64,000 bases of DNA from Mucilaginibacter_A sp050954285 (GCA_050954285.1 JBPBPL010000013.1:103995-167994); one strand, 5' to 3'; shown: positions 34,809-43,816, counted from the first letter of the stretch. Notes: a model not told the origin generated them from the sequence alone. A program made the numbers and translations.

Positions 34809-35537
34809 ATGGTTACTCAATCCGCAGCAAAAATATTTTTGGCCGAAGAACGCGGTCGTAATGAACAGGAATGGTTCCGTAGTATGAATACCTTCAACTT
34901 TGGAAATTTTTATAATGAAAATAAATTTCCGTTCGAATCACTGTACGTTTTGAATGAGGATACGCTGGCCGGCAACCACAAAATTAGTGTGCTGGTGGAG
35001 AATGATTCCTGCTTGGTGCTGGTTCCGATAGTTGGAGCGATTGCGTTTAAAGACAGTGCCGGAAATTCGGGTTTGCTGGAAGCCGGGCAAGCGCAGGTTT
35101 TAAACGTTTATGAAGATACTAGCCTGGAAATCAGTAATCCATATAAAGAAGATCTGGTTAATTTTTTACAGATTTGGATCAAAATGCCTAATTTGCAAAC
35201 CACCGTTCCACAATTGTTTTCTTTTGATCTGGATCAAAATCTTGATCAATTACTCGAACTTTTTTCTCCGCAGAAAAAAAGTATGTTAAAAACAGTATCA
35301 GCACCGCGCGGCATGATCGGTAAATTTAGCGGCCGGAGCGAAGCTGTTTACAAAACCGTGCAGCCCGGCAACGCTTTGTTTGCCTACGTAATTGAAGGCA
35401 ATGTAGAAGTGCAATACCGACTGATGAACCCGCGCGACGGTTTGGGTTTGTGGGATTTGAAGGAAATTGAGCTGGAAGCTTTATCCGACAATGCCATTAT
35501 CATAATTTTGGAAATTCCGGTGCTAAAAACAGTATAG
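34809..35537 (+). CDS. Pirin-like protein lacking the metal ligands
   Basis: A 242-residue bicupin-like protein. The opening (FLAEERGRNEQEWFRSMNTF then FGNFYN) and VLNEDTLAG match the pirin/YhhW N-terminal cupin. The HPHxD metal motif is replaced by a stretch without His (KISVLVENDSCLV), and the later THSE motif reads TSLE. The quercetinase-type metal site is therefore absent and the role is unknown. I chose ATG 34809 because the frame upstream to 34698 codes for nothing family-like. The stop TAG overlaps a dispersed element. It is 15 bp upstream of the dioxygenase gene and probably in one transcript with it. Confidence 0.75.
   Translation: MVTQSAAKIFLAEERGRNEQEWFRSMNTFNFGNFYNENKFPFESLYVLNEDTLAGNHKISVLVENDSCLVLVPIVGAIAFKDSAGNSGLLEAGQAQVLNVYEDTSLEISNPYKEDLVNFLQIWIKMPNLQTTVPQLFSFDLDQNLDQLLELFSPQKKSMLKTVSAPRGMIGKFSGRSEAVYKTVQPGNALFAYVIEGNVEVQYRLMNPRDGLGLWDLKEIELEALSDNAIIIILEIPVLKTV
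35524..35537 (-). repeat. Dispersed element overlapping pirin-like stop (TGT type)
   Basis: TAAAAACAGTATAG on the plus strand. The element's last T and the two bases after it form the TAG stop codon. Confidence 0.65.
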
Positions 35538-35552
35538 TCAATTAATAAACCG

Positions 35553-36347
35553 ATGGAAAGAAAAAAATTCTTGAAAAACATTGCCTTGGCCTCACTTTCT
35601 TTTTCTTTATTGGAAAGTTGTACACGCCAGGCATCAACCCAAACTTGCACCATAACGCCCGAAGGTGAAGAAGGGCCGTTCCCAACGCATTCGCCTGCTA
35701 ATTTTACTGCACAAAACATTGTGGCTGATCGGGAAGGTACGCCGTTAAAAATTCGTATTCACGTTAAAAATACCAACAACAAATGTGAAGCATTGGCTGC
35801 TGCACGGATAGATATCTGGCATTGCGACAGCAAAGGTGATTATTCTGAATATGGAGGTGATAATGGTGCGCCACCCAACCGTATGAACGAAAAAGAACCG
35901 ACAAACGGACCAGCCGGAGGTTTTAAAGATACCGGGCATCACGGTCCACCTGGAGGCCCGGGTGGCCCGCCGCCGGGTGGTGGCAGTATGCAGGCTACTA
36001 ATTATATCAAAAAGCATTTTTTAAGAGGCCGGCAAATTACAGATGATAGTGGGCTGGTAACTTATACCAGCATTTATCCGGGTTGGTATTCTGGCCGCGC
36101 TACTCATATTCATGCCCATATTTTTGATGAAAAAGGAACATCGCTTTTAATTACACAAATTGCTTTTCCGGAAGAAATTACTAAAGAAGTTTATCAAAAT
36201 GGAGTTTACGCCAAACACGGTTTAGCTGATACCAGCAATCATGACGACCATGTTTTTCAGGGAAGTATTGCCAATGAACTGGCTTTGTTAAGCGGCAGTT
36301 TGAAAGACGGATACACGCTGGAACATACCATTTATGTAAAAGCATAA
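35553..36347 (+). CDS. Intradiol ring-cleavage dioxygenase-like lipoprotein
   Basis: A 264-residue protein of the protocatechuate 3,4-dioxygenase beta / catechol dioxygenase fold. A signal with a Cys (SLLESCTRQ) suggests a lipoprotein, so the enzyme acts outside the cytoplasm. Candidate iron ligands are a Tyr in DYSEYGG, a Tyr in YPGWYSGRA and the His pair in THIHAHI. An unusual Gly/Pro-rich loop (about 128-148, HHGPPGGPGGPPPGG) precedes the core strand. It follows the pirin-like gene by 15 bp. Natural substrate unknown. Confidence 0.85.
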   Translation: MERKKFLKNIALASLSFSLLESCTRQASTQTCTITPEGEEGPFPTHSPANFTAQNIVADREGTPLKIRIHVKNTNNKCEALAAARIDIWHCDSKGDYSEYGGDNGAPPNRMNEKEPTNGPAGGFKDTGHHGPPGGPGGPPPGGGSMQATNYIKKHFLRGRQITDDSGLVTYTSIYPGWYSGRATHIHAHIFDEKGTSLLITQIAFPEEITKEVYQNGVYAKHGLADTSNHDDHVFQGSIANELALLSGSLKDGYTLEHTIYVKA

Positions 36348-36455
36348 CTGTTTTTGCAGGAAAGTTTGAGCTAAACCAGGCTGTATTCAGTTTTTTTGAG
36401 GCAGAAAATTGTTAAGTTTGATTGAATTTTAAACCTGACAACTCTGTCTCTTTTC

Positions 36456-38006
36456 ATGAAAAAACATTTTCTACTGCTGATCTTTTTTTGTCTGAATCTT
36501 GCTGCGTTTGCCCAAAATAAAACGTTTAATATTATAGATTTTGGGGCGGTGTCTGGTTCTAAAATACTGAATACTACCGCTATTCAAAAGGCAATTGATG
36601 CTTGTAGCCGCAACGGCGGTGGTATGGTTTACGTACCGGCCGGTACTTTTATTACTGGTACTTTCCACCTAAAAAGCAACATTAACCTATTTCTCGAAAG
36701 CGGTGCGGTGCTAAAAGGCAGTTCTAGCCTACAAGATTATGATCATTTTACACAGCCGGTTTATGGCTTAACGTATTTTGGAATAGTTTACACTGTTGAT
36801 GCCGAAAATGTATCCATCACCGGGCAAGGTACCATTGATGGCAATAACCAGGTTTTTCACGATTTTAATCATGCTAAAAAAATTGATTCGGTCACCACAC
36901 GTTTCTCTCGCCAAAAAAATAATTACCGCAATGTGGCAAGCGGCATAGGAGACGGGCCGGTGGTACCTAACAAAGGCCGGCCGCACCAGATGGTGATTTT
37001 TTCTAACTGCAAAAACGTACAGGTGCGCAATGTTTCATTACTGAACTCGCCTTTTTGGACAATGCACTTTGCCGATTGTGATAATGTGCTGGTTTCAGGC
37101 ATCCGGTTATGGAGTGGTTTACTGGTGCCAAATGCTGACGGAATTGACATCACGAGCAGCAGCAACGTGATTATTACGGATTGCGATATCCGTTCCGGCG
37201 ACGATGCGCTGGCCATTGTGGGTTACGATCATCATTTTGAAATCCCCGGTTTCAGCGGTAAAAAGCATGTTTCAGAAAATATTATCGTTTCCAATTGCAA
37301 CCTGCAATCATATTCCAGCGGTATTCGTATTGGGTTTCTGGATCAAAATACGGTTAGAAACGTGCAGGTTAGCAATGTCAACATCACCAATTCTACGCGC
37401 GGTATCGGTATTTTTCTGCGTGATGAAGGCTCACTGGAAAACCTGACTTTCTCCAACATCAACATCGAAACCAAACTGCGTACTGGTGATTGGTGGGGAA
37501 ATGGAGAACCGATCCATATTTCGGCCATCCGCGGCAAAGAAAACGTAAAGCTTGGGCATATCAAAAACGTAAAATTCAATCACATTAACTGCATCAGTGA
37601 AAACGGTATGCTAGTTTATGGAACGGATGAAAGTGTAATTGAAGATGTTTCTTTTAACGATATAAATTTCGAACTGACAGATAGTAAATTAAATGATGTA
37701 GCTGGTGGTAATATAGATTTACGTGGTGTTTTGGGCGAAAAGAATCAAATTTTTAAACACGATATTCCGGGTTTATTGATTGAAAATGCCAAGAATATCA
37801 GCATAAATGATTTTAAATTAAGCTGGACGGACCCACGGCTGCCTTTTTATACGCATGGTATTGAAGCACATAATTTTGAAAACCTGCAAATAGAGCATTT
37901 CACAGGTGGCCCGTCGCCGGCTAATAAGCAAGCAGCTCGGATATTTTTGGGGAAAGGAACAGGTTTTACCACAGACAATTTAAAAGGCGTGGTTAAGCAG
38001 AAATAA
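36456..38006 (+). CDS. Glycoside hydrolase family 28 (polygalacturonase-like)
   Basis: A 516-residue exported protein (signal peptide ending near AFAQ) with a right-handed beta-helix. The GH28 active-site pattern is present: NADGIDI, then SGDDALAI with the paired Asp, then SSGIRIG. The N-terminal segment NIIDFGAVSG with NTTAIQKAIDAC is the pectate-lyase-superfamily start. It probably acts in the periplasm on pectin-like or other uronic-acid glycans. No SusC/D pair is nearby. It converges on the ornithine aminotransferase gene, with an inverted pair of dispersed elements between. Confidence 0.9.
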   Translation: MKKHFLLLIFFCLNLAAFAQNKTFNIIDFGAVSGSKILNTTAIQKAIDACSRNGGGMVYVPAGTFITGTFHLKSNINLFLESGAVLKGSSSLQDYDHFTQPVYGLTYFGIVYTVDAENVSITGQGTIDGNNQVFHDFNHAKKIDSVTTRFSRQKNNYRNVASGIGDGPVVPNKGRPHQMVIFSNCKNVQVRNVSLLNSPFWTMHFADCDNVLVSGIRLWSGLLVPNADGIDITSSSNVIITDCDIRSGDDALAIVGYDHHFEIPGFSGKKHVSENIIVSNCNLQSYSSGIRIGFLDQNTVRNVQVSNVNITNSTRGIGIFLRDEGSLENLTFSNINIETKLRTGDWWGNGEPIHISAIRGKENVKLGHIKNVKFNHINCISENGMLVYGTDESVIEDVSFNDINFELTDSKLNDVAGGNIDLRGVLGEKNQIFKHDIPGLLIENAKNISINDFKLSWTDPRLPFYTHGIEAHNFENLQIEHFTGGPSPANKQAARIFLGKGTGFTTDNLKGVVKQK

Positions 38007-38010
38007 TTGT

Positions 38011-38076
38011 ACATGCTTCTTTTATCCACTTAAATTCAGTCCAAACATCAATTTTTCATCCATAAAAGAAGCATGT
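38011..38076. repeat. Inverted pair of dispersed elements between convergent genes (TTC type)
   Basis: ACATGCTTCTTTTAT (38011-38025) and its exact complement (38062-38076), 36 bp apart, tails pointing inward. No other terminator is visible here, so the pair may serve as a bidirectional terminator. Confidence 0.8.
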
Positions 38077-38099
38077 ATGGTTTTTTATAAACTGGGAAT

Positions 38100-39338
38100 T
38101 TAAGCTAAAAATTTGGCAATAGTTTTTTCAATTATTAAACAGCAATCGTCCATTTGCGCAGCCGTAATCACCAGCGGAGGAGAAAAGCGGATGGTATGAC
38201 CGTGTGTTGGCTTGGCCAGCAAGCCGTTATTTTTAAGTTCCATGCAAATATCCCAGGCAGTAAAAGTGTTTTCTGTGCCTATGTCTATTGCATTCAACAA
38301 CCCTTTCCCACGTATGGCTGTGATTGTTTCCGGAAATTTTTCCATCAGTTTTTTCATCCGCAATCGAAAAATAATGCCTTGTTCAAATGCGTTTTCGGCC
38401 AGTTGTTCATTTTCCACAACCTGCAAAGCTGCAACCGTAACTGCCGCTGCCAACGGATTGCCGCCGAAGGTAGAACCATGTTCGCCTGGCTTGATGCAAA
38501 GCATAATTTCGTCGTTTGCCAAAACCGCTGAAACTGGTAATACACCGCCCGCCATAGCTTTACCTATGATTAAAATGTCTGCTATAACATCTTCGTAATC
38601 AGTAGCTAATAATTTACCTGTACGGCCAATGCCGGTCTGGATTTCATCTGCCAAAAGCAAAACATCGTACTGCTCACACAATATTTTTACCGATTTCAAA
38701 TAGCCTTTATCCGGCACTATAACGCCCGCTTCTCCCTGAATTGGCTCCACCAAAAAAGCACAAATATTAGGGTCATTTTCCAATACTTCTTTTAATGCCT
38801 GTAAATTATTATATGGGATAATTTCAAAACCGGGCAAGTATGGCCCAAACTCATTCCGTGATTCCGGGCTATCTGAAAAGGAAATAATACCAGTAGTGCG
38901 ACCGTGAAAATTACCGGAAGCTGCTATAATTTTTGCCTGGTTATTTTTGATTACTTTGTGCTGATAGGCCCATTTGCGTGCCAGCTTGATGGCTGTTTCT
39001 ACGGCTTCAGCACCCGAATTCATGAACAGAACTTTATTGTAACCAAACAAGTTACAAACATATTCTTCGGCTTTGCCTAACTGATTATTGTAAAAAGCTC
39101 TTGAAGTAAGGGTAAGCTGCTGCGCTTGATTAATTAATGCTTCAATGATGAGAGGGTGGCAATGGCCTTGATTAACAGCACTATAAGCAGACAAAAAATC
39201 GTAATAACGCTTTCCATCAACGTCCCATAAAAAAATGCCCGAACCGCGGTTCAGCACAACCGGCAGCGGATGATAATTATGCGCGCCAAAGCGTTCTTCG
39301 GTATCAATATATTGCTGTGTTTGGGTAAGGGTTAGCAT
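38100..39338 (-). CDS. rocD: Ornithine--oxo-acid aminotransferase
   Basis: About 412 residues from the ATG at 39338. PLP-dependent class III aminotransferase converting ornithine and 2-oxoglutarate to glutamate semialdehyde. Seen are FGAHNYHPLPVVLNRGSG, the cofactor loop NSGAEAVETAIKLARKW, LLLADEIQTGIGRTGK, the Schiff-base Lys in IGKAMAGG, and GEHGSTFGGNPLA. The length is typical. It links arginine and proline metabolism with the proC and argB genes 14 kb away, but is not in an operon with them. Confidence 0.93.
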   Translation of the reverse strand: MLTLTQTQQYIDTEERFGAHNYHPLPVVLNRGSGIFLWDVDGKRYYDFLSAYSAVNQGHCHPLIIEALINQAQQLTLTSRAFYNNQLGKAEEYVCNLFGYNKVLFMNSGAEAVETAIKLARKWAYQHKVIKNNQAKIIAASGNFHGRTTGIISFSDSPESRNEFGPYLPGFEIIPYNNLQALKEVLENDPNICAFLVEPIQGEAGVIVPDKGYLKSVKILCEQYDVLLLADEIQTGIGRTGKLLATDYEDVIADILIIGKAMAGGVLPVSAVLANDEIMLCIKPGEHGSTFGGNPLAAAVTVAALQVVENEQLAENAFEQGIIFRLRMKKLMEKFPETITAIRGKGLLNAIDIGTENTFTAWDICMELKNNGLLAKPTHGHTIRFSPPLVITAAQMDDCCLIIEKTIAKFLA

Positions 39339-39412
39339 AGAAATTTTTGTCTGTTTTACATAGATAACCAAAATTTGCTTAAAACCAGGGTTTATAAATC
39401 AATTTTTACTGT

Positions 39413-39453
39413 ATAAAAACAGCATTTTGTCAAAATCCATATACTGTTTTTAT
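39413..39453. repeat. Inverted pair of dispersed elements (TGT type)
   Basis: ATAAAAACAGCAT (39413-39425) and ATACTGTTTTTAT (39441-39453), 15 bp apart, between the divergent rocD and flavin oxidoreductase genes. Confidence 0.75.
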
Positions 39454-39480
39454 AGCCTTAAAGTTCAAGGTTGAATAGTT

Positions 39481-39488
39481 TACTTTTG
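39481..39488 (+). promoter_or_regulatory. Putative -7 promoter box
   Basis: TACTTTTG, an exact TAnnTTTG match, about 50 bp upstream of the flavin-dependent oxidoreductase start. No clear -33 TTTG. Confidence 0.45.
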
Positions 39489-39540
39489 TCTTTTTGTGAA
39501 GTGAAATTGATAATGTTAAAACGATTTTAATCTGATAAAT

Positions 39541-40599
39541 ATGGAATTAGGGATCAGTACATTTGGAGAAGTAGCAGCAGATCATAGCTCCGGGAAAGCC
39601 GTAAACGCATACCAGCGGATACAGGAATTATTGGAAGAAGTTAAACTGGCAGATGAAGTTGGCTTGGATGTGTATGCGTTTGGCGAGCATCACCGGCCGG
39701 ATTTTGTGGTTTCTGCACCAGAAATTATGATGGCAGCAGCGGCAGCGATTACTAAAAATGTAAAATTGTCCAGCTCGGTAATTGTGTTAAGTTCTGCCGA
39801 TCCGGTTCGGGTTTATCAAAACTTGGCAACCATAGATTTAATTTCCAATGGCCGGGCAGAAATGATGGCCGGCCGGGGTTCTTTTATCGAATCCTTTCCG
39901 CTGTTCGGTTATAATCTGAATGATTACGACGAGCTTTTTACCGAAAAACTGGATTTGCTTTTGCAGATCAACCGGCAGGAAGTGATTTCCTGGAAAGGGC
40001 GTTTCCGTGCACCTTTATCTAATCAGGGAATTTATCCGCGGCCATTGCAGCAGCAAATCCCGATCTGGCTGGCTGTTGGCGGCACGCCTGCTTCAGCTGT
40101 CCGCGCTGGCAAAATGAATTTGCCGTTGGCAATTGCCATTCTGGGCAGCCCGCCGGAGCAGTTTGTTTCTTTTGTGAATTTGTACCGGGAGTCGGCACAA
40201 AAAGCTGGTCATGATGTAGCCAAATTGAAATTAGCTATCAGTTCGCAGTTTTATGTTGCAGAAGATTCGCAGCAGGCGGCTGATGAGTTTTATCCATCCT
40301 ACGAAAAACTGATGAACCTCGTGGGCAAAGACCGTGGCTGGTCGCCGATGAGCAAACCACAGTTTGAATACCTTCGGAAAAACGGGCCGCTTGTGGTAGG
40401 AAACGTACAGCTGGCCATTGACAAAATCCTGCATCAGCATGAGCTTTTTGGTAATACACGGTTTTTGGCGCAATTAGTTACCGGTGCCACTACCCATCAG
40501 CAAGTTTTAAAATCAATAGAACTTTTCGGTACAAAAGTAGCACCGGCAGTGCGTAAAGCTTTAGGTGCAGAAAATTTGGCATTGGCGGCTATAAATTAA
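39541..40599 (+). CDS. LLM-class (luciferase-like) flavin-dependent oxidoreductase
   Basis: A 352-residue TIM-barrel protein of the bacterial luciferase superfamily, expected to use FMN or F420-like flavin. Supporting segments are the N-terminal ELGISTFGEV, DVYAFGEHHRPDFVVSAP, VIVLSSADPVRVYQNLATIDLISNGRAEMMAGRG (central strand) and IPIWLAVGGTPAS. Substrate unknown. A second LLM gene follows 217 bp downstream; the two sequences are clearly different subfamilies. Confidence 0.9.
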   Translation: MELGISTFGEVAADHSSGKAVNAYQRIQELLEEVKLADEVGLDVYAFGEHHRPDFVVSAPEIMMAAAAAITKNVKLSSSVIVLSSADPVRVYQNLATIDLISNGRAEMMAGRGSFIESFPLFGYNLNDYDELFTEKLDLLLQINRQEVISWKGRFRAPLSNQGIYPRPLQQQIPIWLAVGGTPASAVRAGKMNLPLAIAILGSPPEQFVSFVNLYRESAQKAGHDVAKLKLAISSQFYVAEDSQQAADEFYPSYEKLMNLVGKDRGWSPMSKPQFEYLRKNGPLVVGNVQLAIDKILHQHELFGNTRFLAQLVTGATTHQQVLKSIELFGTKVAPAVRKALGAENLALAAIN

Positions 40600-40775
40600 A
40601 GTTTATTGTATTGAATTGGTCTGATTTGAAGAAGTAAAATCTTCCACTAAAAACAGTAAAAACAGAATAAATTTAAAACTTGTCATTTTGGTGTTGCTGT
40701 GTGAATGTGAAGTCATTTAAAAAGTAGGATAAAACCGATCAGCAATAGAATCATTAAATTTGATACATAAAAACA

Positions 40776-40789
40776 ATGCTTCTTTTATC
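40776..40789 (+). repeat. Dispersed element (TTC type)
   Basis: ATGCTTCTTTTATC followed by GTTATTTTTTC, 27 bp before the start of the second LLM oxidoreductase gene. Just before it stands ATAAAAACA, a partial inverted copy. Confidence 0.7.
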
Positions 40790-40816
40790 GTTATTTTTTC
40801 ATTAAACCCGACTGTA

Positions 40817-41842
40817 ATGAATACTAAAAAGCTTTCAGATATTAAATATTCGGTACTCGATCTGGCTTCCGTTGCACAAGGCAATACCGCCGCAAATACT
40901 TTTCACAACAGTTTAAATTTGGCACAACACGCTGAAGCTGCCGGGTACACGCGCTACTGGTTTGCCGAGCACCATAATATGGCAAGCGTGGCCAGTTCTG
41001 CACCGCCTATTTTAATTGGTTACGTAGCAGGAGGAACTAAAACTATCCGCGTGGGTTCGGGCGGAATTATGTTGCCTAATCATGCGCCGCTGATTGTGGC
41101 CGAACAATTTGGTACGCTGGCTTCGCTTTATCCCGGCCGGATTGATTTAGGTTTAGGTCGTGCGCCGGGTTCAGATCAGGTTACGGCGATGGCTATCCGA
41201 GGAGAAAACATGCACGCATCGTACCATTTTCCGCAGGATGTGGAAACGTTGCAACTGCTTTTTTCTGATGAAAATGTAAACGGACAAGTGCGCGCCAACC
41301 CAGGCGAAGGTTTGGATATCCCGATCTGGATTTTGGGTTCCAGCACTGATAGTGCCGTGCTGGCTGCAAAAATGGGTTTGCCTTACGCCTTCGCCAGCCA
41401 TTTTGCGCCGGCAATGTTTTTAAAAGCTATTGATATCTATCGTAAAAACTTCCAGCCTTCCGAGCGTTTACAAGCGCCATACGTACTTTCCTGCATTAAT
41501 GTGGTTGCTGCGGATACAGATGCGGAAGCGGAATATTTATCTACTTCCTTAAAGCAACTGTTTTTGGGTATTATAACTGGCAGACGGAAACAGTTGTCTG
41601 CACCGGTAGAAAATATGGACAAAATTTGGAACATCTACGAAAAAGAAGCTGTGATGCAAATGCTGGGCTACACTTTTATTGGTGGACCTGAAAAAATTAA
41701 ACAGGAAATGGAAAACTTCCTGACCAAAACCCAAGTAGATGAGGTAATGGTAACGTCGCATATTTTCGATCATCAGGCCAGGTTGCATTCTTATAAACTT
41801 TTTGCAGAAGCATTAAAAACAGAAAACGCAGTTTTATGCTGA
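40817..41842 (+). CDS. LLM-class flavin-dependent oxidoreductase (MsnO8-like)
   Basis: A 341-residue luciferase-like TIM-barrel protein from the ATG at 40817, which gives the usual short N-terminus (KLSDIKYSVLDLASVAQG). The longer frame from 40760 runs through the dispersed element. Typical segments are RYWFAEHHNMASVASSAP, RVGSGGIMLPNHAPLIVAEQFGTL, RIDLGLGRAPGSD and IPIWILGSSTDSAVLAA. This subgroup is annotated MsnO8-like or YhbW-like; physiological substrate unknown. Confidence 0.9.
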   Translation: MNTKKLSDIKYSVLDLASVAQGNTAANTFHNSLNLAQHAEAAGYTRYWFAEHHNMASVASSAPPILIGYVAGGTKTIRVGSGGIMLPNHAPLIVAEQFGTLASLYPGRIDLGLGRAPGSDQVTAMAIRGENMHASYHFPQDVETLQLLFSDENVNGQVRANPGEGLDIPIWILGSSTDSAVLAAKMGLPYAFASHFAPAMFLKAIDIYRKNFQPSERLQAPYVLSCINVVAADTDAEAEYLSTSLKQLFLGIITGRRKQLSAPVENMDKIWNIYEKEAVMQMLGYTFIGGPEKIKQEMENFLTKTQVDEVMVTSHIFDHQARLHSYKLFAEALKTENAVLC

Positions 41843-41858
41843 TCGGTGAATTAAGTTG

Positions 41859-41872
41859 ATGCTGTTTTTATC
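41859..41872 (+). repeat. Dispersed element (TGT type)
   Basis: ATGCTGTTTTTATC with tail CCTAAATTTATG, between the oxidoreductase stop codon and its terminator. Confidence 0.75.
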
Positions 41873-41886
41873 AGCCTAAATTTATG

Positions 41887-41921
41887 AAAAAGCCTGTATC
41901 GTGTTGATACAGGCTTTTTTT
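41887..41921 (+). terminator. Rho-independent terminator
   Basis: Perfect stem AAAAAGCCTGTATC with its complement around GTGTT, followed by a T-run. It ends the LLM oxidoreductase gene. Confidence 0.9.
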
Positions 41922-42198
41922 GTGCGCACCTGTTTTTGTAGTATTGTGTTGAATCTAATACAGTAATCCACACTTTTCCTCAAAATTCCACAAAACTGCT
42001 CAATCTGTTTTTAAGTTGGGGTGGTTTTTTTGTTTTTGGATTTCATTCATCTTGTTCATAAAAAAAATTTCGAAATAAAAATTTTAACAAAACTGAACCC
42101 TGTGATTTTCTGCCGAAATAAAACATATTTATATTCGGGCTTTTTTAACTGAAACAACAGTTTGAATTTCATATCTATCTTCAGCCTGATTTTTACCG
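41922..42198. other. AT-rich intergenic region
   Basis: No gene or hairpin seen. It probably holds the promoter of the lipoprotein gene at 42292. Confidence 0.4.
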
Positions 42199-42212
42199 GA
42201 TAAAAGAAGTAT
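42199..42212 (-). repeat. Dispersed element (TTC type)
   Basis: GATAAAAGAAGTAT on the plus strand. On the minus strand it carries the tail GGTAAAAATC. Upstream of the small lipoprotein gene. Confidence 0.7.
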
Positions 42213-42291
42213 CGGTTTTTTGTTCTTCATAAATGAATATTCAGCTGGCATTGGGTTTGAACACTACTTATCAAATCACAAAAAAACGGTT

Positions 42292-42882
42292 ATGAAAAAA
42301 TTATTACTTTTCGCTTTTGCTGCTGTAACTTTAGTAAGCTGCCAGAAATCAGGAAGCGAAGGTGATCCTTCTTCATCAACCGTTAGTACTGAAAATTACT
42401 CGGCTTTAAACATCAAAACCAGCACGCAGGTAGTAAAAATGAACGTTGTAGCCAACGTTTTGAACATGACTTATAACGAAGATGTAACCTTGGTTGCTGA
42501 TTCTGGCAAAATGGTTCCAAACTGGGCGCTGCATTTTAAAGAAGATTTTACCGGTACAGAATTAGCTGATTATCACTATAATTCTATCACTAAATTTGGT
42601 GTAAATGCTACTGATTGGGTGGATGATAATTTGAACAATGTGGTTATTCATAGCAGCAAAGACACCGTTATCAACAATAAAATCTTTGTGAAAAAAAGAA
42701 TTACCCGTTCGTTTGTATATAAAGAAACTTACGATTCTGCTGCTGAAGCCACCAAAGTGCTTGGCCAGTTGTTAAAACAAACGGACATTATTGCTTTCAC
42801 CTCTTATTTTGGCGCTATAGATACCAATGCTACGCAAGCCAATACCAGCAACACCGCTAAACTGACTTATGTAAAAAATTAA
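42292..42882 (+). CDS. Small lipoprotein, unknown function
   Basis: A 196-residue product from the ATG at 42292, which places a lipoprotein signal at the N-terminus (lipobox LVSCQKSG, Cys at about 17). A Ser/Thr-rich linker follows, then a soluble domain with no family that I recognise. A frame open upstream from a TTG at 42220 adds nothing signal-like. It is a single gene with a strong terminator 30 bp downstream. Confidence 0.7.
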   Translation: MKKLLLFAFAAVTLVSCQKSGSEGDPSSSTVSTENYSALNIKTSTQVVKMNVVANVLNMTYNEDVTLVADSGKMVPNWALHFKEDFTGTELADYHYNSITKFGVNATDWVDDNLNNVVIHSSKDTVINNKIFVKKRITRSFVYKETYDSAAEATKVLGQLLKQTDIIAFTSYFGAIDTNATQANTSNTAKLTYVKN

Positions 42883-42912
42883 TTTTCACTTTAAAATAAT
42901 TACTACAAAACG

Positions 42913-42944
42913 AAAAAGACCGGTACTGTTACCGGTCTTTTTTT
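42913..42944. terminator. Bidirectional terminator
   Basis: Perfect stem AAAAAGACCGGTA with its complement around CTGT, A-run and T-run on both sides, between the convergent lipoprotein and aldo/keto reductase genes. Confidence 0.9.
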
Positions 42945-42955
42945 GTATTAAGTTA

Positions 42956-42967
42956 ATGCTGTTTTTA
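42956..42967 (+). repeat. Dispersed element overlapping aldo/keto reductase stop (TGT type)
   Basis: ATGCTGTTTTTA. Its last three bases are the complement of the TAA stop codon of the minus-strand gene. The orientation is opposite to the other stop overlaps on this strand. Confidence 0.65.
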
Positions 42968-43816
42968 GGCAGATAAACTTTCCAGTTCGTTCATGTCGTC
43001 TGGCGTTAACTCTACAGCAGTGGTTTTCATATTTTCTTCCAGATGCGCCACGCTGGAAGTTCCCGGAATCAGCAAGATATTTGGCGAATGGTGCAGCAAC
43101 CAGCTTAAAGCAACCTGTTGTAAAGTTGCATGTTTCTTTTCTGCTAAAGCCGAAATCTTTTTCATGCCTTCTTCGTTGCCACCGTTCAGCGGAAACCAGG
43201 GGATAAAAGCAATCTTATTTTCGGCACAGTATTGCAATTCTGCTTCCCATTTGCGGTTGTCTACGCTGTACATATTTTGCACGGAAACAATTTCCACATA
43301 TTCCTGTGCTTTTTTAATGTTTTCTACCGATACTTCAGATAAGCCAATGTGTTTGATTTTACCTTCCTGCTGTGCTTTTTTTAGAAACTCCAACGTATTT
43401 TCAAAAGGAACATTAGGGTCGATACGATGGAGCTGATATAAATCAATCTGCTCCAATTTCAGGCGTTTTAAACTTCCTTCCAAAGCACCTTTTAAATACT
43501 CCGGAGAAGAATTTACGGGCCATTGATCAGGTCCAGTCCGGGTTAAACCGCCTTTAGTGGCAATTACCAAACCGGATTTATACGGATGTAAAGCTTCGGC
43601 AATCAGTTCTTCGGAAACATTCGGACCGTAGCTATCAGCCGTATCAATAAAATTTACGCCCAGTTCTACCGCTTTTTGCAAAACACGGATAGATTCTGCC
43701 TTGTCTTTCGGTGGGCCCCAAATGCCTTTTCCGGTGATGCGCATAGCACCGTAACCTAAACGGTTTACGGTTAAATCGCCACCGATGGTATAAGTTTTTT
43801 CAAAAGTTGTACTCAT
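42965..43816 (-). CDS. Aldo/keto reductase
   Basis: A 283-residue NADPH-dependent TIM-barrel oxidoreductase. The catalytic tetrad can be placed: Asp in FIDTADSYG, Tyr in the same stretch, Lys in VIATKGGL and His in YQLHRIDP. The cofactor motif IPGTSSVAHLEENM near the C-terminus is that of the NADP-binding site. Length is normal for the superfamily. Substrate unknown. Confidence 0.9.
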   Translation of the reverse strand: MSTTFEKTYTIGGDLTVNRLGYGAMRITGKGIWGPPKDKAESIRVLQKAVELGVNFIDTADSYGPNVSEELIAEALHPYKSGLVIATKGGLTRTGPDQWPVNSSPEYLKGALEGSLKRLKLEQIDLYQLHRIDPNVPFENTLEFLKKAQQEGKIKHIGLSEVSVENIKKAQEYVEIVSVQNMYSVDNRKWEAELQYCAENKIAFIPWFPLNGGNEEGMKKISALAEKKHATLQQVALSWLLHHSPNILLIPGTSSVAHLEENMKTTAVELTPDDMNELESLSA

